This document shows positions 12,294 through 25,200 of a stretch of DNA of 64,000 bases, piece after piece. The DNA is from Galbula dea (Eukaryota > Chordata > Aves > Piciformes > Galbulidae), in contig VWZX01008936.1 in the NCBI GenBank assembly GCA_013399015.1, forward strand, positions 3,490,327-3,554,326, read 5' to 3'. The notes below the pieces were generated by a model, which was not told where the DNA came from, did not search any database, and worked only from the letters and a program-made list of their open reading frames with translations. How positions within the stretch are numbered: the stretch's first letter is position 1; each line of letters opens with the position of its first letter. The position numbers and the translations under genes are program-made.

Positions 12294-14979
12294 AAGGCAA
12301 GCGTGGATAGTCATGGGGAGATGCTACAAACAAAAAAGAACAAAAAAAAAGAGGGAGGGGAAGTTGAGCAGCATCTGGTGGGTGCTAGTGAGAATGTCCT
12401 ATGTGAGTATAGCATAAACTAAATCTTTATGTGCCTGTAATTTATTTAAAGAATGTTATACTTCCTGGATTTTCAAACTGAAATTTGTAGAGAGGAGGTA
12501 AGGATAAATAGCTCGCACAAAACCTTTTCTTCCCCTGGCAGAGCAGTGCTTTGCAAGAGAATCCCAGCTGCTGGTGCTGCAGGTACAGGGAGGAGGCAGT
12601 GGGAGCCATGCTGCCTGCTGGAACATCACCTCCCACTTTCTTTGGTCCCACCAAAACACAGCTTGCTATCAGTGAGATGGGCAAGAAGGGTGACAACGTC
12701 ACCCAGTTTCTTAAGAGGTGCTTTCTGTGAATGCCATTTTTCCCTCTCAGCAGACTTGCACAAAATGGCTCAAAAAGGAGGGTCACCTCCTGATCCAAAA
12801 ATGATAATGCCCAAAAAATAAATGAGAACTAGCACTAAGGCAGTTCCTCTGCTGGTGCAAAGGGATCCTCCCCTTCTTTCTCACTGTGGTTTATTTATAG
12901 ATGGCTTTATTTGTTTGTATTGTTAAGAAGCAGTAATTCCTAGATTATTTTACTGTCTAGAGAATAAAGATCAAATGCTGCCAAGTGTACACATGACAGA
13001 TAAATGAGAGTATAACACCAGAATCCTCCTTTGTCATGGAAATTGTATTGGTTTCCTGTTAAGAAAATGAAAAACAGATGTTAAAAATCATAGCTGGTTG
13101 CGTGGATACTCATGCTGCATTGGGGTGACTTGGATTGTAAAATGGTGAATACTTGGGGAAAGGAGGGTGGTTTTAATTTTACTTTTTAAAAAAATGAAAT
13201 GTAAAAAAGAAACAGAGCTGCCATTCAGATGTTACTGATAAAGTAGAATATATCATGATCAGCTAGTTCATTGAATAGGAAATACTAACGAAGATCTGTG
13301 CTACATAAGAGTGCGCAAAACAATACTGCAAATGCTGGGCTTTCCTGTCTTAGAGGGTACTTTCTGTTGTGAACGAGAACCCAGCTGGGTCAGAAGAGTT
13401 TGGTGTTCAACACCACTACCACCTTGGATTCCCTCTAACTGTCAATCAATCTTGGCTATTCCTTACCAGATTCTTGAGGAGTGAACTGACCATGCCTTCC
13501 ACCTTGAAGTGTCGTCATAAGGAAAGTCAAGGACAGGGAAGGTATTAAAGCTTGCAAGGAGGGGGAAACAGATTGCTGCTTTCAGTGTGCCTCAGCCATG
13601 GCAAGGCTCCTATCAAAGGAGAGGAAACTGCTTTCTAGGCATCTGTCCCCATCCTCTCCCCACCCTCCATAGGAGTGTTGCATGTATCAAGGAGAGAGCA
13701 AAAGAGCAGAGGCAATTAAATGATAGAGAGGGTGTTATGGGAAAAGGCAATGTGAAAATATGTGATTAATTATAACACCGACTACTCAGGTAGTTCCCTG
13801 AAACACATAACTATTTTCTGTGAGGGTATAAAACTATGTGAAATTTAGGATATGCCAACTGTGGTGGAAAAGGTGGGATATTCCCCTGCCCCAACCCCCC
13901 TATTTCAGATGAATCTCCTGATTTTTGATTGGTCTGCAGTCTTTTTAATGACCTGTTGCTGCAGTGCTGCTTCCTGTTTGTTCAGTATGTTGACATACTG
14001 GAAGTTTGAAAGGTTGCCTTGTCTTCCCTGTAACTGATATTAAATATATACACATCTATATACTTATATGTACAGGCCCTTAACAGGAAAGAGGTAGTGT
14101 CAAGGCAGGCTTCAGCTTTAACCATGGGAGCAATCCTCCAGTTTAGGGAGAAAGCACTCCCCAGGAGTATAATTTCTTCTAGGGGCACCTCTCCCGGAGG
14201 TGGCAAAGGTGATTTGGAAGGACTGGGAGAGAGGAAGGTCAGCTCCTTTCTCCAGTGCCCCACCAGTCATTCCATAGCATCAGAGCTGCTCGGTTTCTAA
14301 AGTAACAGCAGGTCTAGCAGTGCTGTTCCAGGTTGTACTGGGTGAATTTACCTTGGCCATCACATTGTGACAACTCCCAGCCTGTGTTATGCAAGTGAAA
14401 TGCGTATCACAGCCAATTACCGAGGAGTCCCAGGGAAGGCATGCGTGCACGCTCACTGGAGAGCTTAACTGGTATTTCTTCTTAAGCAGCTAAATGTATT
14501 AGGACTGAATGTTCCTGAGATCAAGGCGGGGAATGTGCAATAGTCAGATTTCACAACAGGAATCAACATTTTCAAGAGTTTTTAAAAGTTGAAAATAATT
14601 TTTATTTGACAAATTCTGAGCTGTTGTTTTTGTTTCTTCAAGTGTTCTCTATTTTTGCCTTTTTATTTTTCCATCTGCCTTTTTTCTTCCTCTATAATTA
14701 AGTTAGTTGCAAGGGTGTGTGTACATGGATACAAGTTTCAGATGTATAACAATCTAACATTGACAATATAGCTGCAACCTCAGTGGGTTATAAGAGCAAA
14801 CAGTAGATGGCTCATAAAGAGCTTCGCTGAAGTTGCTTAGATTCATAGGAAGATATGTGTTCAGTTTTCAGGTGTGAGACATTTTTAATACCACGTGGCC
14901 ATCTCTGCTATGAAGTAAAATGCAAACTTCTTTATTTATCCTAGGAAATCTGTGTTTTTTCCCTGTATGCACAAGGATT
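12294..14979. other. unique DNA, no gene seen
   Basis: An A-rich tract sits near 12327-12360. Between 12442 and 12821 there are fully overlapping long frames on both strands (122 codons plus, 118 codons minus). The region is locally richer in G and C, which lowers stop-codon frequency, and neither frame has a domain. A small AT-rich TATATACACATCTATATA stretch is near 14044. No gene supported. Confidence 0.5.
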
Positions 14980-15074
14980 TAGCAACATGGTTTAGTGGCA
15001 TGATGGTGATAGGGGGATGCTTGGACTTGATATTCTTGGAGGTCTCTTCCAACCTAAATGCTTCTGTGATTCTA
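14980..15074 (+). mobile_element. CR1 retrotransposon 3' end, 5'-truncated
   Basis: GGTTTAGTGGCATGATGGTG, then GATGCTTGGACTTGATATTC, GGTCTCTTCCAACC and the end CTTCTGTGATTCT form the ordered 3' untranslated region of a CR1 element in plus orientation. The termination in TTCTGTGATTCT (15062-15073) is the CR1-type short repeat tail. Only the last ~95 bases remain, as usual for CR1, which inserts by target-primed reverse transcription and is normally 5'-truncated. No coding part is left. Confidence 0.85.
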
Positions 15075-16197
15075 ATGTGTAACCTCAGCATGCACTGCCT
15101 TTTGATTCTGCTGCTTCTCTTCCTTTCTTGTTGAATGTCTTCAATCCATGCAACAGAGAACAGACAAGCTCCAGATTCCTGGATCAATTTAAGGGTCACA
15201 TCCTTGTGCAGTTGGTGGTGGTGTTCCACTCCTAACCTCAAATTTATAGTGGAGAATGTCTTCAAATATCTAGGGCATTTTTTTTTTTTAATGAGTATCC
15301 AGCAATATGTATACAAATCATCTGACACAAAACCATATTGGAAAAGAAAATCTCCTTGGAGTACATTTCCTCATTAATTATGCTCAGAACAGAAGTATTT
15401 CCTGTTTTCTCTTGTGATTTTGTTGTTTCCATGTCTGTTTCAGATGGAATTGGAAAAAAAGTGTATGAAAAGTTTTAGGCTATTACTTGTGCTATCTGCT
15501 GGTTGAAGTGAAATTATATTGGTGACATATGGACTAAATGAACACCCAGATTGGTTCAGGGAATTAGATTTTTATTTTTTTAACTTGTAGATGGTGTCAG
15601 AGGAATCCCTTGGTGACAGTTGTTTCAGAGAAGTAAACTGGAGAGGTTCAGAAGTTATTCTCGCACTCCTGAGGACTACATGTTTCTTCACATGATATTT
15701 AACGCACTTTGAGACAACAAAACAGAATCTTCCGTTCTGCTAATGCCAACTCTGTGCTGTGTCTGTAACTCACCAGAGCATTTGAGCTCTGAGGACATCC
15801 ATTTGGCACATTTCTTAATTCCAGATTTTTTTGAGAGAAGTAATTTTTTATTAACATTGCTGGTTCATTTCACACAGACAAAATCACTGACTGCAGCAAT
15901 GAGTCATTCAACACAGGAGGAGGAGATAGGTCAGGAGGAGGTGATGGGTTTCCCCATGGGCTCCTGTCAGTGGTGCTCCTCGGTGGGTGCAAGGGTTCAT
16001 TAATGAGGAGCTTAGCCTCTCTTCCAGAGAGCTGATGCCTGTTTCGATTTTCCCTTCGTGGATTTAAGAGTGCATTGAATTGCTGATTCTGAGTAGGGAA
16101 GTTTATAAAACTTCATATCCCCCAAACGTTACACTCTACCAGCCCTAAATATGATTAAAATATTTAAAACACACATCAACACCTTGGATTTGGGCAT
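15075..16197. other. unique DNA, no gene seen
   Basis: Open frames at 14936-15328 (-, 130 codons, overlapping the CR1 end) and 15135-15377 (+) carry no domain; the first partly runs through transposon sequence. The rest is unique. Confidence 0.5.
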
Positions 16198-16267
16198 TTG
16201 TTTGGGGGTTTTTTGGGTTTTGTTTTTTTTCTTATTATTTTTGTGTGTGTTTTTGTTTTGTTTTTTT
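16198..16267. repeat. T/G low-complexity tract
   Basis: Seventy bases almost free of A and C: runs of T broken by GGGGG, GGG and a GTGTGTGTG block. It is the same class as the tracts at 43376-43440 and 47820-47910 and the complement type at 5512-5588 and 38583-38621. Confidence 0.8.
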
Positions 16268-16500
16268 AAAGTGTTGCTGTAGGAACATTTACCTATGGAA
16301 AAATACTTCTATGAAAGAAACATTTTGCTTCTGATTGAACAAAGTTACTGAGAAAATTATTTGTTTTCCTACATCAAGGAAGAAACCAACAGTAAACTCC
16401 CTTGATTTTTTCCAGCAGAAAGACTGTCTTAAAACATCAAGAAAAATAATATTTCTTTTTAGGAGGATGTTGGGTTAAGTCTGACTTTAAATGGATTCCA

Positions 16501-16860
16501 AGAGTTTTAAACTGCCCTCTTTGTATCGTTGTGGGATGCCTGCCCCAGCTGAGGGGAACACGACCTGTCCTCGTACACGCTCCCCCCACCCCGGGGCTGC
16601 CCAGCGCAGGACCGGGATACTGCATCCCTCTGCCCGGCCATGCAAACCCACAGTCTTCTGCGGTACCAGCCAAAAATCCGCCTCAGTTTTGACACAAACA
16701 AACGCTAGCAGTTGCAGGTCAGTTTTCGGAGCCTGCCACTAAATTCCTTGACAAGAAGATGGCGCTGGCACTCTGAGATTGGGGTTTCTTGCGCTGGGTA
16801 AACTCCGCACCCGCAGGGGTACACTTTAAACACTTTCTATAGGCTGCATCAAGTGGAAAA
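16501..16860. promoter_or_regulatory. isolated CpG-rich patch, candidate small CpG island or distal promoter
   Basis: By hand count, about 16 CpG dinucleotides fall in these 360 bases (six in 16561-16620 alone), whereas most 60-base lines elsewhere have none or one. G+C is also locally high, with CCCCCCACCCCGGGG near 16583. AAGATGGCG at 16756-16764 resembles a YY1 site, and ATTGG at 16778-16782 is an inverted CCAAT box. CpG retention in CpG-depleted vertebrate DNA implies an unmethylated germline state, so a promoter or enhancer is plausible. The overlapping open frames (16437-16742, both strands) show no known domain. Confidence 0.4.
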
Positions 16861-17869
16861 CCAACTTCCCTGCAGCTGTTTTATGTTGTTTGAGGGTTTG
16901 GTGCTTGGCTGGGGTTTTTACTGGCGCTTAGAAATCCTGCTCCCCTGCAAACAGGGTCCTCTCTTCTGTGGAATGCAGCCTCGACTTGTACCACCTTAGT
17001 TGTATCTCGGCACTAACGAGCTTCAGGAAACGTTTGGTTACAATGAGCTTCTTTGTAAGGAAGATGTGTGGCTTGGGGCTGACCTCTGAGAGCAGTGGCT
17101 CATTTTGTAGGGTGAAGGACATGGTGGCCTGAGCAGGGACCCCCATCCCAGTGCCAGCACAGGGGTTTTGGAGATTTGCTGAATTAAATGCTCAGGGAGT
17201 TGCTTCAAACTTCACTCTTCTTCCAAACCTGTTTTTTTGTTGGGCCCACTTCTTGCTTGTCTGTCCAACTCAATGTGTTTAGGTACAACTTTACCAAGGT
17301 GAGATGTCCCCTCTTCTCCAGACTGTTTGTGATTGATAAGTTTTACTGAGAGTGAATTGGATTCACTTTAACCTTGAACTTCAAATCATAAAACTTAATT
17401 GTCCTTTTCTCTCCCAGCACCTTAATTTTAGTGTTTAACCAATCATTTTGGTGAGTACCAGCCATATACCTTGCAAGGCAAATGATTGCTGCTATTTTCA
17501 GTAAACGCTGGGTGTGTGTATATAGTGCATACGTAAAATAATCCTTTCACTTGAAAGGCACTCTAATGTGCCAAGTATTTCTTCTTCTAAGACTGTTTGC
17601 ATACTTTGCTACAAGTACTGACTACAGTTTTCATGCACTATAAAACACAATAAGATATGAAAGGGTTAAGTCCCTATTGTCACTGACTCTGCAAATGGCC
17701 TGTGTACATAGCTGTATTTTTTTCTATAGAGATTTTTTTTTAATTTAACAATGTCACTAAAAATTCAAGTTCTTAAATCCTGTGAGGTTTTTGTTTGTTT
17801 TTATGGAGGGAGTAGTTTAATAATAAAGTACTATTGTGGTCACAAATTTATCTGTATTAATTTCTCTTT
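16861..17869. other. unique DNA beside the CpG patch
   Basis: CpG content falls off but stays slightly raised to about 17040 (TCGAC, TCGG, ACGAG, ACGTTT). The minus frame at 16928-17146 (72 codons) has no recognisable domain. No repeat recognised. Confidence 0.5.
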
Positions 17870-18470
17870 TAAGTCAATGGGGGAGGGATGGAAGAGCTGG
17901 GGAGAAGGCAGTGTGTATGAACTCAAGGCTGCATTTGACAATTTGGCCAAGCACTTCCTGCCAGGAGAAATATTTCCATAGTATGCAATTTGTGCAAAAT
18001 GGGTAGATGATTTTCTTCATAAGCGTTAGGTACAAAGGGTGCTCCATGATGCCATCTAATTGCTTAATCCCCAAGGAGTTCTTCAGGCATTTATTTAACA
18101 CTAATTGCATGTGTAAATGTTCTTAATTTATAGCGTGTGAAAGTCTCAATGAATACACACAAAAGAGGATGTCAAAGTGACACTTCATGGAAAGATGCAG
18201 TTAAGGCAGTGTTAAGTTACTTCTAAATAGGATTAATCATTTATTAAAGTTCAAAGCTCATCAGAGCATAGGAACAAGCATATGATGACTTGTTATTTTT
18301 CAAAAGTAACTTGTCATGGGGTGTCATGCCTCTTAAAATGTCTATGATATAACTTAGTATGTTGCAGTAAATGATGAACTTAAAAAGCTAAGCAGGGCAA
18401 ACGATTCATCAAAAAGCAAAGAAATTGGCTTGGCAACAATTGCACAAAGCCTGCTTGGGCTGTTAATTAG
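17870..18470. promoter_or_regulatory. motif-dense block, candidate conserved enhancer
   Basis: Homeodomain-type and related cores cluster here: TAATTGCTTAATCC (18057-18070), TAATTGCAT (18102-18110), GGATTAAT (18230-18237), a TTGGC half-site at 18425-18429 next to Sox-like AACAAT (18435-18440), and TTAATTAG (18463-18470). It has no low-complexity runs and no repeat signature. These features are typical of developmental conserved non-coding elements, but conservation cannot be judged from one sequence and AT-rich cores are frequent by chance. Confidence 0.25.
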
Positions 18471-18576
18471 TGCTTGCATTGTAATAGAGCTGTAGAGTCC
18501 CAGGCACTGTACAGAGCTGTAGTCGGGTAGTGGTATGTGAGTGGTGTGGGAGTCCCTGTTCTAAAGCTCATGTGGG
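18471..18576 (+). repeat. ancient amniote interspersed repeat fragment (L3/MIR-class pattern)
   Basis: Three ordered blocks match an old repeat common in turtles and archosaurs: GCATTGTAATAGAGCTGTAG (18476-18495), CCAGGCACTGTAC (18500-18512) and GAGTCCCTGTTCTAAAGCTC (18550-18569, compare AGTCCCTGCCCCAAAGAGCTTAC). Spacing is shortened by deletions. The match in order makes chance unlikely, but the exact family is uncertain. Confidence 0.5.
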
Positions 18577-21500
18577 TTTGACTCATGAAATGTGGGAACA
18601 AATCAGTCTTGCAAGGCACAGTCCATCCATAAAAGTCTCAGGACAGGTAAGTGGCTTTCTTTGGAAAGGAACCTGTAGCCCTTGATACCCAGTGCCCTGT
18701 CAGATGTTTCCCACTGGTGGAATTAAAGCTTTGATCCACTCTGATCTTGAATATCACCACAGATGTACTTACAGGAACACAAATAACAGCTGGCATCTGA
18801 GGTCTTGAGGGTGGGGGGGAAACTCTTGAGTCTGAGGTTCTTTGTATTGGATTTCACAGGGCAAAGTAGCTCAGGAAGTTATACAATAAGGAAAACTATA
18901 TATTTTTTTGTGATCTAATTAAATGTTTTACAAATATAATTACCCACAAGCCCTACTTTGTGATGCATGCTGCTCAGGCATACAGAAGTAGGTTGGAAGA
19001 GAGTGAAAAATCTTGATGTTTTATTGCATTAAGAGGAGCAGAATTGAGGAAGCCTATGTTCAGTCAGTTCACATGCCCAACTCAAACACAGCCTTAAGTC
19101 AGACACCTTTACCCTATGTGAAAGTCTGTCAGCATTGGGCCTTACCTGTTTGTTCAGTGGGTGCTGGTACTTACACCTGCATCTTAGTACTTTTGGAAAA
19201 GCAATAGTTCCCATAAGGTTTACATAGTAATAATTCATGTAGAAAGGCTATCCAGCTAGAATTGGTCGGAATGAGTAGGAAAGATGAAGGTTTGGACATA
19301 AATTTTCTTGTCCATCTGTGAGATGCTTTAAGCTCTTACTAGATACAGGAACAATGCTGATTGAGTACTACCTGTTTCACGACCGGGGAGTTAAAATATT
19401 CATTCTCTGTATTCTGAAAATTAGGTGTATACACACATGCACTTTTTGAATATATCAAAGTCTCATGTGGTGTCATACCTTGAGATTCACTCTTGATTAT
19501 TCTTAGACTCATGAAGAATAGCAAGTGATCATCTTTTCTCCGGCTATGCAAGGGTGTGAAGTTTTTACTTTCAGATATGGCAGAAAAAAATGTTAAGTGT
19601 CTCATTTGTCACAGATTTCCCTGGTGAAGACTGGAGCCGAGAAAAGGGCTAAGCATCCTGTCACGTCGTGTCTAGGCATTTTCTACATAGTAAGATCCAT
19701 AACATAGTTTGGTGCCTTTAGTGCAGACAGAATTATATGTGTCCGAGTGGGATCTGACAATGTTGATACATGGGGGAAGGAGTTATCTGTGTTTCCCAAC
19801 AGGCCATGCTGAAGAGAGGCATGCATTTCAAATTTAGCCCTACTTTTGTACTTGGAACTGAACAGTAAAGGTTTTTTTGGCCATATTAAAGGAGGAGTAT
19901 GTAAAAACAGACAGAAGAGTTAATCATATCTGAATGCCAAAACCAGAAATTAATGTGTATGTGAATTCAGGTCCAGGATTCAAGCCAGGTCTTTTGTTAG
20001 GCTAAATGGCTTCATCATCCCCATGTGAAACTGCTGAAGAGAGCTGGAGGAATTTTATGCATGATGAGGAAAACCTAGCTTCTCTTGCCATCGATCCCTT
20101 TGTGATTAATGGACAGAGTCCATTAATTCAAGCATATGCTTTTGGTCTCTAGGGGAAAAAGTGGTTATGATTAAAAACCACCTACTACTCGTACAGTTTA
20201 ATTTCCTCTGTTTTCCTCAGATGAGACCAAAAACTGGAAGGAGTATGGATGGCCTAAACAGTTTAGTTTAAAACAAAACAGAACAGCCACAAATCTTTGC
20301 TTTCCCTTTATGCTGAGCTGCTCTGGGAGGTTTTGGCGCTCTGCAAAGGTTTGGTTTGTCTCATCACTTGCTGCCTGGTTTTTGGCAGGAATGGCATGTA
20401 CTGAGCTCACAGGTCTCCACAGCTTCTCAAGTAAGGAGACCACAGAGGGAGAAGCCCACATCTTACATATTGGGCTCTGCAGTCTGTGCCAGGGAAGCCC
20501 CAAAGGTATGAAATGCCAGGCAAGGGCACAAGCCTATGCCTCCTGAGAGGCAGGACCTGAAAGTGGAAGGATGATAGAGCAAGTTGGTGGCACTGGCTGC
20601 TTGTGAGAGGACATGGGGTTTCTGCAGAAGAAACCTGCTGCTGTAGCAGAAAACTGAAAGGCCAGAACATTTGGATGTTCAGGCTAGGCCAGCAAAGGAG
20701 GAAAAACTTTGCCATTGTCAGTAGGCAGAGTGGCACCAGGGCGTGTCTAGGTAATGTCCATTTGGGTGCTGTATTTAAGCTGCTTAAGCTGTACCCAAAC
20801 TCTGACAGAGACCAAATTCTCACTTTTATTTCAAAAGTTTATCCATTTGAACTGACACAGCTCATACTGGGCTGTCTGTCTCTTTGCACAGCAGGGGTGT
20901 GTGCAGGTAGCTTTGTTCCTGTCTGTGGTCTGCAAAGGCGTGTGATCTGTCAGTAAGAAGCAGGGAGGTGCAGTGGTATCCCTGGAGAAAGAGGAGCTTG
21001 CTCTTCTGCTGGAGTGCTACTAAGATGGTTTGAGGGGAAGATAAGGACCAGAGAGCCACAGTGCAGACATGGCCAGCTCTGACTCAGGAACAGCAGTGAG
21101 GAACAAGGAGCAGACAGGTCTCAGAGTAGATGGGAGGATTCAGTGGGGACTGGGCACTGCTGCTATTCGCAGTGTAACTGGGCTGTCTAAATAAGTGCTA
21201 ACTGCATGAGCACAGCTGTTGATGGAAGAGCAAACTACAAGAGAAAGCCTAGATAGAGCTAGCTCAAAACTGGCTGGTCCAGTGTCTCGCCATAAAGCAC
21301 TGTAAGAGTGAAGTGATGTGTCTCTTTATACCCTCCTCAAAAATTCCTTGTGCTCCCAAGTGTGTGTTTGTGCAAAAGCAAGACTTTTGAAAACACAAAC
21401 CTATAACAATGAATCCTACATTTAAAATAAAAATTGCCAAAGTAGGATACTCTTAATAAGGACAAAACCATACCTCCCCTGGGGTGTTTATATGTTAAGG

Positions 21501-22238
21501 GGAATGCTGTGGAGAACTGAAAAGAAATCTGCCATTAGCAATATAAGGAGACTCTTTCCCATGTAATTTGAGTACCTTATTAAGGGCTATTCTCATTCAC
21601 TGGGCTGGGGTTATGCCTAAGGTAGAATATTATCCAAGATAAGAAAGAATACCCAAACTCATGCCATTAATGGTCTTCAAATTTCATCACTGAAGAGCAG
21701 ATGCTTATAATGACCCTACTGACACCCTTTAAATGTCCCCATTAAAATGTGATATAAGCTTTTAAGATTCCCCAAATGAACATCTAGGTGGGTCTATAGT
21801 ATAAAACTTTTAAGAAGTTGGTTTAAGAGAAACCTTTATTTAGCTTTGATTTTATTGTTGCTGGACAAGATTCTGAAGTAGACATCATTTTTCCTGAGAC
21901 AATTACTGTATATTTTCATGGAGTTTTGGTAAGCTAATATTTAAGCAACTGGTTCATTTAAAATATGTTCATACCATACAGGTGTGTTCACTTAAACCTG
22001 GAGGGAAGAAGAGTGACAAGGAGAAGGACAATTACAGGATTTGTCTTCTCCCCTTCCTTCCCCCCTCCCTTGCCACTCCTGCTTGCCCAAGAGGAAAAAG
22101 CATCACATTTCAGATCCTAGGAAGTCACACTTGCCCTGTTTGTTCTCTGATATAGGCCTATAAACAGAGACATGCAGTCTGTAAACAAGTCAAGCTTACA
22201 AAGTGACTTAAAGACCACAGCCCCCCATCTAACAGTGA
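18577..22238. other. unique DNA, no gene supported
   Basis: The section 20198-20956 is less AT-rich and holds overlapping frames on both strands (138 codons minus at 20407-20823, 117 codons plus at 20603-20956, 101 codons minus at 20198-20503). None has a domain and no frame stands out. A pyrimidine tract with CCCC, CCCCCC and CCC runs lies at 22046-22069. Confidence 0.5.
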
Positions 22239-22265
22239 GGGAGGAGGGAGGGAGCAGGGGGAGGG
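22239..22265 (+). other. G-quadruplex-type purine tract
   Basis: Five runs of three or more G lie at 22239-22241, 22246-22248, 22250-22252, 22257-22261 and 22263-22265, with loops of 1 to 4 bases. This satisfies the usual four-run quadruplex pattern on the plus strand. It lies about 170 bases after the pyrimidine tract at 22046-22069. Confidence 0.6.
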
Positions 22266-25200
22266 ATGATAGAGAGGCTGCAATAAAAACAGGAAGGTCT
22301 CCGTTGGTCCTCTTGAAGTTAGTGTTAAAAACATCAAAGCTTGGTGTGTGTGTTTTTTCAACCAGACTGCTGTGTCACTTTATAATTCTTCATAAAGCAA
22401 CCATCTAGCCACTAACATACTGCAACTGTTAGTGTGAGCTGTGCTTTGATTTAGGGGAACTGTATCCAGCTCCAGGCATGTTAGCTAAGGAATCCCTTGT
22501 AGGTTTGCTTGGCACGCTGTGTGCCATTGAAGAAACTCTAACGTTTCAGAGCTGCTAATTGCAAGCTGTTCAGGATTTTTTTTTCATTAAAAAAACCAAA
22601 CTCACAAACAAATTGCATGTCCCTTCTCTTTCACTTCAAAAACCCAAATCCTTTTTCCAGACTCTGTCTTCAGACTTTCCTATACTGAAATTTTAAGTGA
22701 AAAACAAGATGGCAATGGAAAGGAAGGAAAAACAACTATACTGTATATTTCAAAGCAAAAATGTACATAGAGTCAGCTTGGTTCTGAGAAACATAAATTA
22801 TTCAACAGCTGCTTCAGCAGAGAGAGATTTTTAAAGTTTGAAGCCAGCAGAGTGCATCAGTTCTTTCAGATAGGGAAAAGTATTTTGTTCTCTGAAAATA
22901 AGAGACTTGGAGAATTGTGTGAAGCTCTTGTCTGCCCTCGGAAAAGCAGCTAAATAAAGATAGATGGGAAGAGAAGCAAAGAAGGGCAGAAGACTTTAAA
23001 GAGGGAAAAGGGGCATTGTTCTGGGAGGGCACTAGTGAACTTTCATGTAATCAGTGTTAGAAGCTTTTCTCCAATATGCTGCACAGGGAAAGCACTCTGA
23101 TTTATTATTGCTCAAAAAGGTGACTTAAGTTGAACAGCATTTGGTTCTAGCTTTGGTGTAGGAAGAAGAGAGCAGTAACAGTTCTGTGGATGGAGTCAGT
23201 CAGACCAGAGCCAGGCTTTGGCCTGTACTAGAGCAGCCTGGTTTGGAGTTAGAGGCAGGATTTTTAGCAGTCTCCCTCCAAGGCAATAGCCGCTGCAAGG
23301 TTTCTCATTCCTGTAGGGAGTAGCTATGTAGGAGGAGTTGCTGTAGTTGGGCAGAGGAGTGGAGGCAAATGTTCTAGGTGGGAGAGATGGTTTGTGCTGA
23401 TGTACTCCATTACCAGATATAGTAGGTAAAATTTCATGTCTGGATGATGATTTAAATTTCCTCCAGCTGTGAATCAAGATTTTAGCCTTGATCCTTCACT
23501 ACTGATCAAAGCTAGCAAGCGCTCTCAGCCGTGGTGAAGTGGTAGCAGGGATTTTAAAAGGAGGTCAGCAGTGCAGATCTCATTTGGAGGATGTATTATC
23601 CATGAGCTTCCATGTACAGGCAGAATTTGGAAAGGCCCCTAGTTGCATCGACAAATTGAAGGACACCTGCATACTTCTCTGGTGTATCCTAATGATAAAT
23701 TTAATCAAGTACTTAGATGGCTCAATAGCATTATTTTTGTAAGCCATTTATGAAGTCTTTTTTTTTTACATTCATGGGTATATCTTTGTATATACTTCCA
23801 CTGAATGGGAATTTTCCTCCTGCTTGTAGTTTTTAACAACTGAAAAAGGTAATAGAAGGGAACTTAAACCTACAAATCAGTTTGGGTGACCCTGCATTTC
23901 TATTAAGTGCTGATGCTTACTTCCAAAATGTAGAAATGTAAAAGTATCAACTGTCCTAAAACTGTCAGCTCCATTTAATATCACTAATAGTAATCAGCTA
24001 TAATAATGTGAATGCATGTTTTGTCTTTAGCACAGAATGAATCAAAAGATCTGCAAAACCTTGGTAAAATCACTTGAGTGGCAATGTACTAAAAGAACTG
24101 CGATCATGGATCAACTTCCATTCCTATTAGCTTAAATTGAGACTTTGCTTTCAACTAATGGGCTGTGTGCTACACAGGCACTTAAAGGTGAATGTGCACA
24201 CAACCACCCAAACATATGTAAAAAAATCAGGCAAATAAATGTAGGTTAAAAAGCATGCTCTTTTGGGATCTTCAAAAGAGAAGTGTTGTTTCTTCAATAC
24301 AGTGTATGTAATGGCTACCTGCTGTAGACCATGGGTTAGATATACTTGCCCCAAGTGTTCCCTTAGTCCCTTTTGCAAAAATATCACAGTCTTGGTTACA
24401 ACCCAACCGATAAAAACACCCACTAGTGTAGAAAAGAGAAGAATTTAGCATCACTGACTAGTCCAGTGGCAGGAGGTCATCATAATAGATCATGGGAACT
24501 TCTTGAATACAAGCCTAATTTTTGAACATATACACATAGATATGTTTTAGAAACTTACTCAAGCAGCATCAATGCCCAAACAGTTTAGGTGGAAGATGAG
24601 AACTGAAATTGCCTGGCAGTTTAGAGAGTCTTATTCTCCCCTGTAGTAGATTGCTGACAGTGTGAAAAACTTCAGCGAATAATGAAAGAATGTATTCATG
24701 AGCATCCATAAGAAAAAAGCCAAGAAGTTACTTCAAAGTTACATATGCATCTTTTTATTTGCTTTTCATGCATGCTGTTGTTTGGAAGACCATGCATGAC
24801 AGAGATTCCAGAAAACTTGTATGAGTAAATATGAGCAAATATTCATCAGATGTTCATACCACAAGTGGCTTGCTCAGTTCTCTTCCCTGCTTTTCAAACT
24901 TGTTGTCCATTTGGAGCAGACAAAACACAAAATTAAATTGAAGATTTCCTTTCTGTAACAAATGCCCTGTTAGTTTTTGCAAGGATATTTTTTGGACATG
25001 GACATTCTAAAATATATTAGTGGATATCATAAAAATATAACTAACAAATACACTTGTTCATTAATAAAAAAAGGCTTTTTTCTACAGGTAGTTTTCACTT
25101 GTGTTGAACCACAAGCAGCTGTGAATATTTAAAGTTAACTTGAGTATATTGGATGCCTCAGAAATGGGCTATATTTAGGTAGCTGGAGTCCAATAATCCT

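Noticed and set aside
12442..12821. Overlapping 122-codon plus and 118-codon minus frames as a coding exon
   Set aside because: Equal openness on both strands is a composition effect and neither product is recognisable.
20198..20956. Cluster of frames over 100 codons on both strands as exons
   Set aside because: Frames on opposite strands overlap and none is favoured. The region is simply less AT-rich, which lowers stop frequency.
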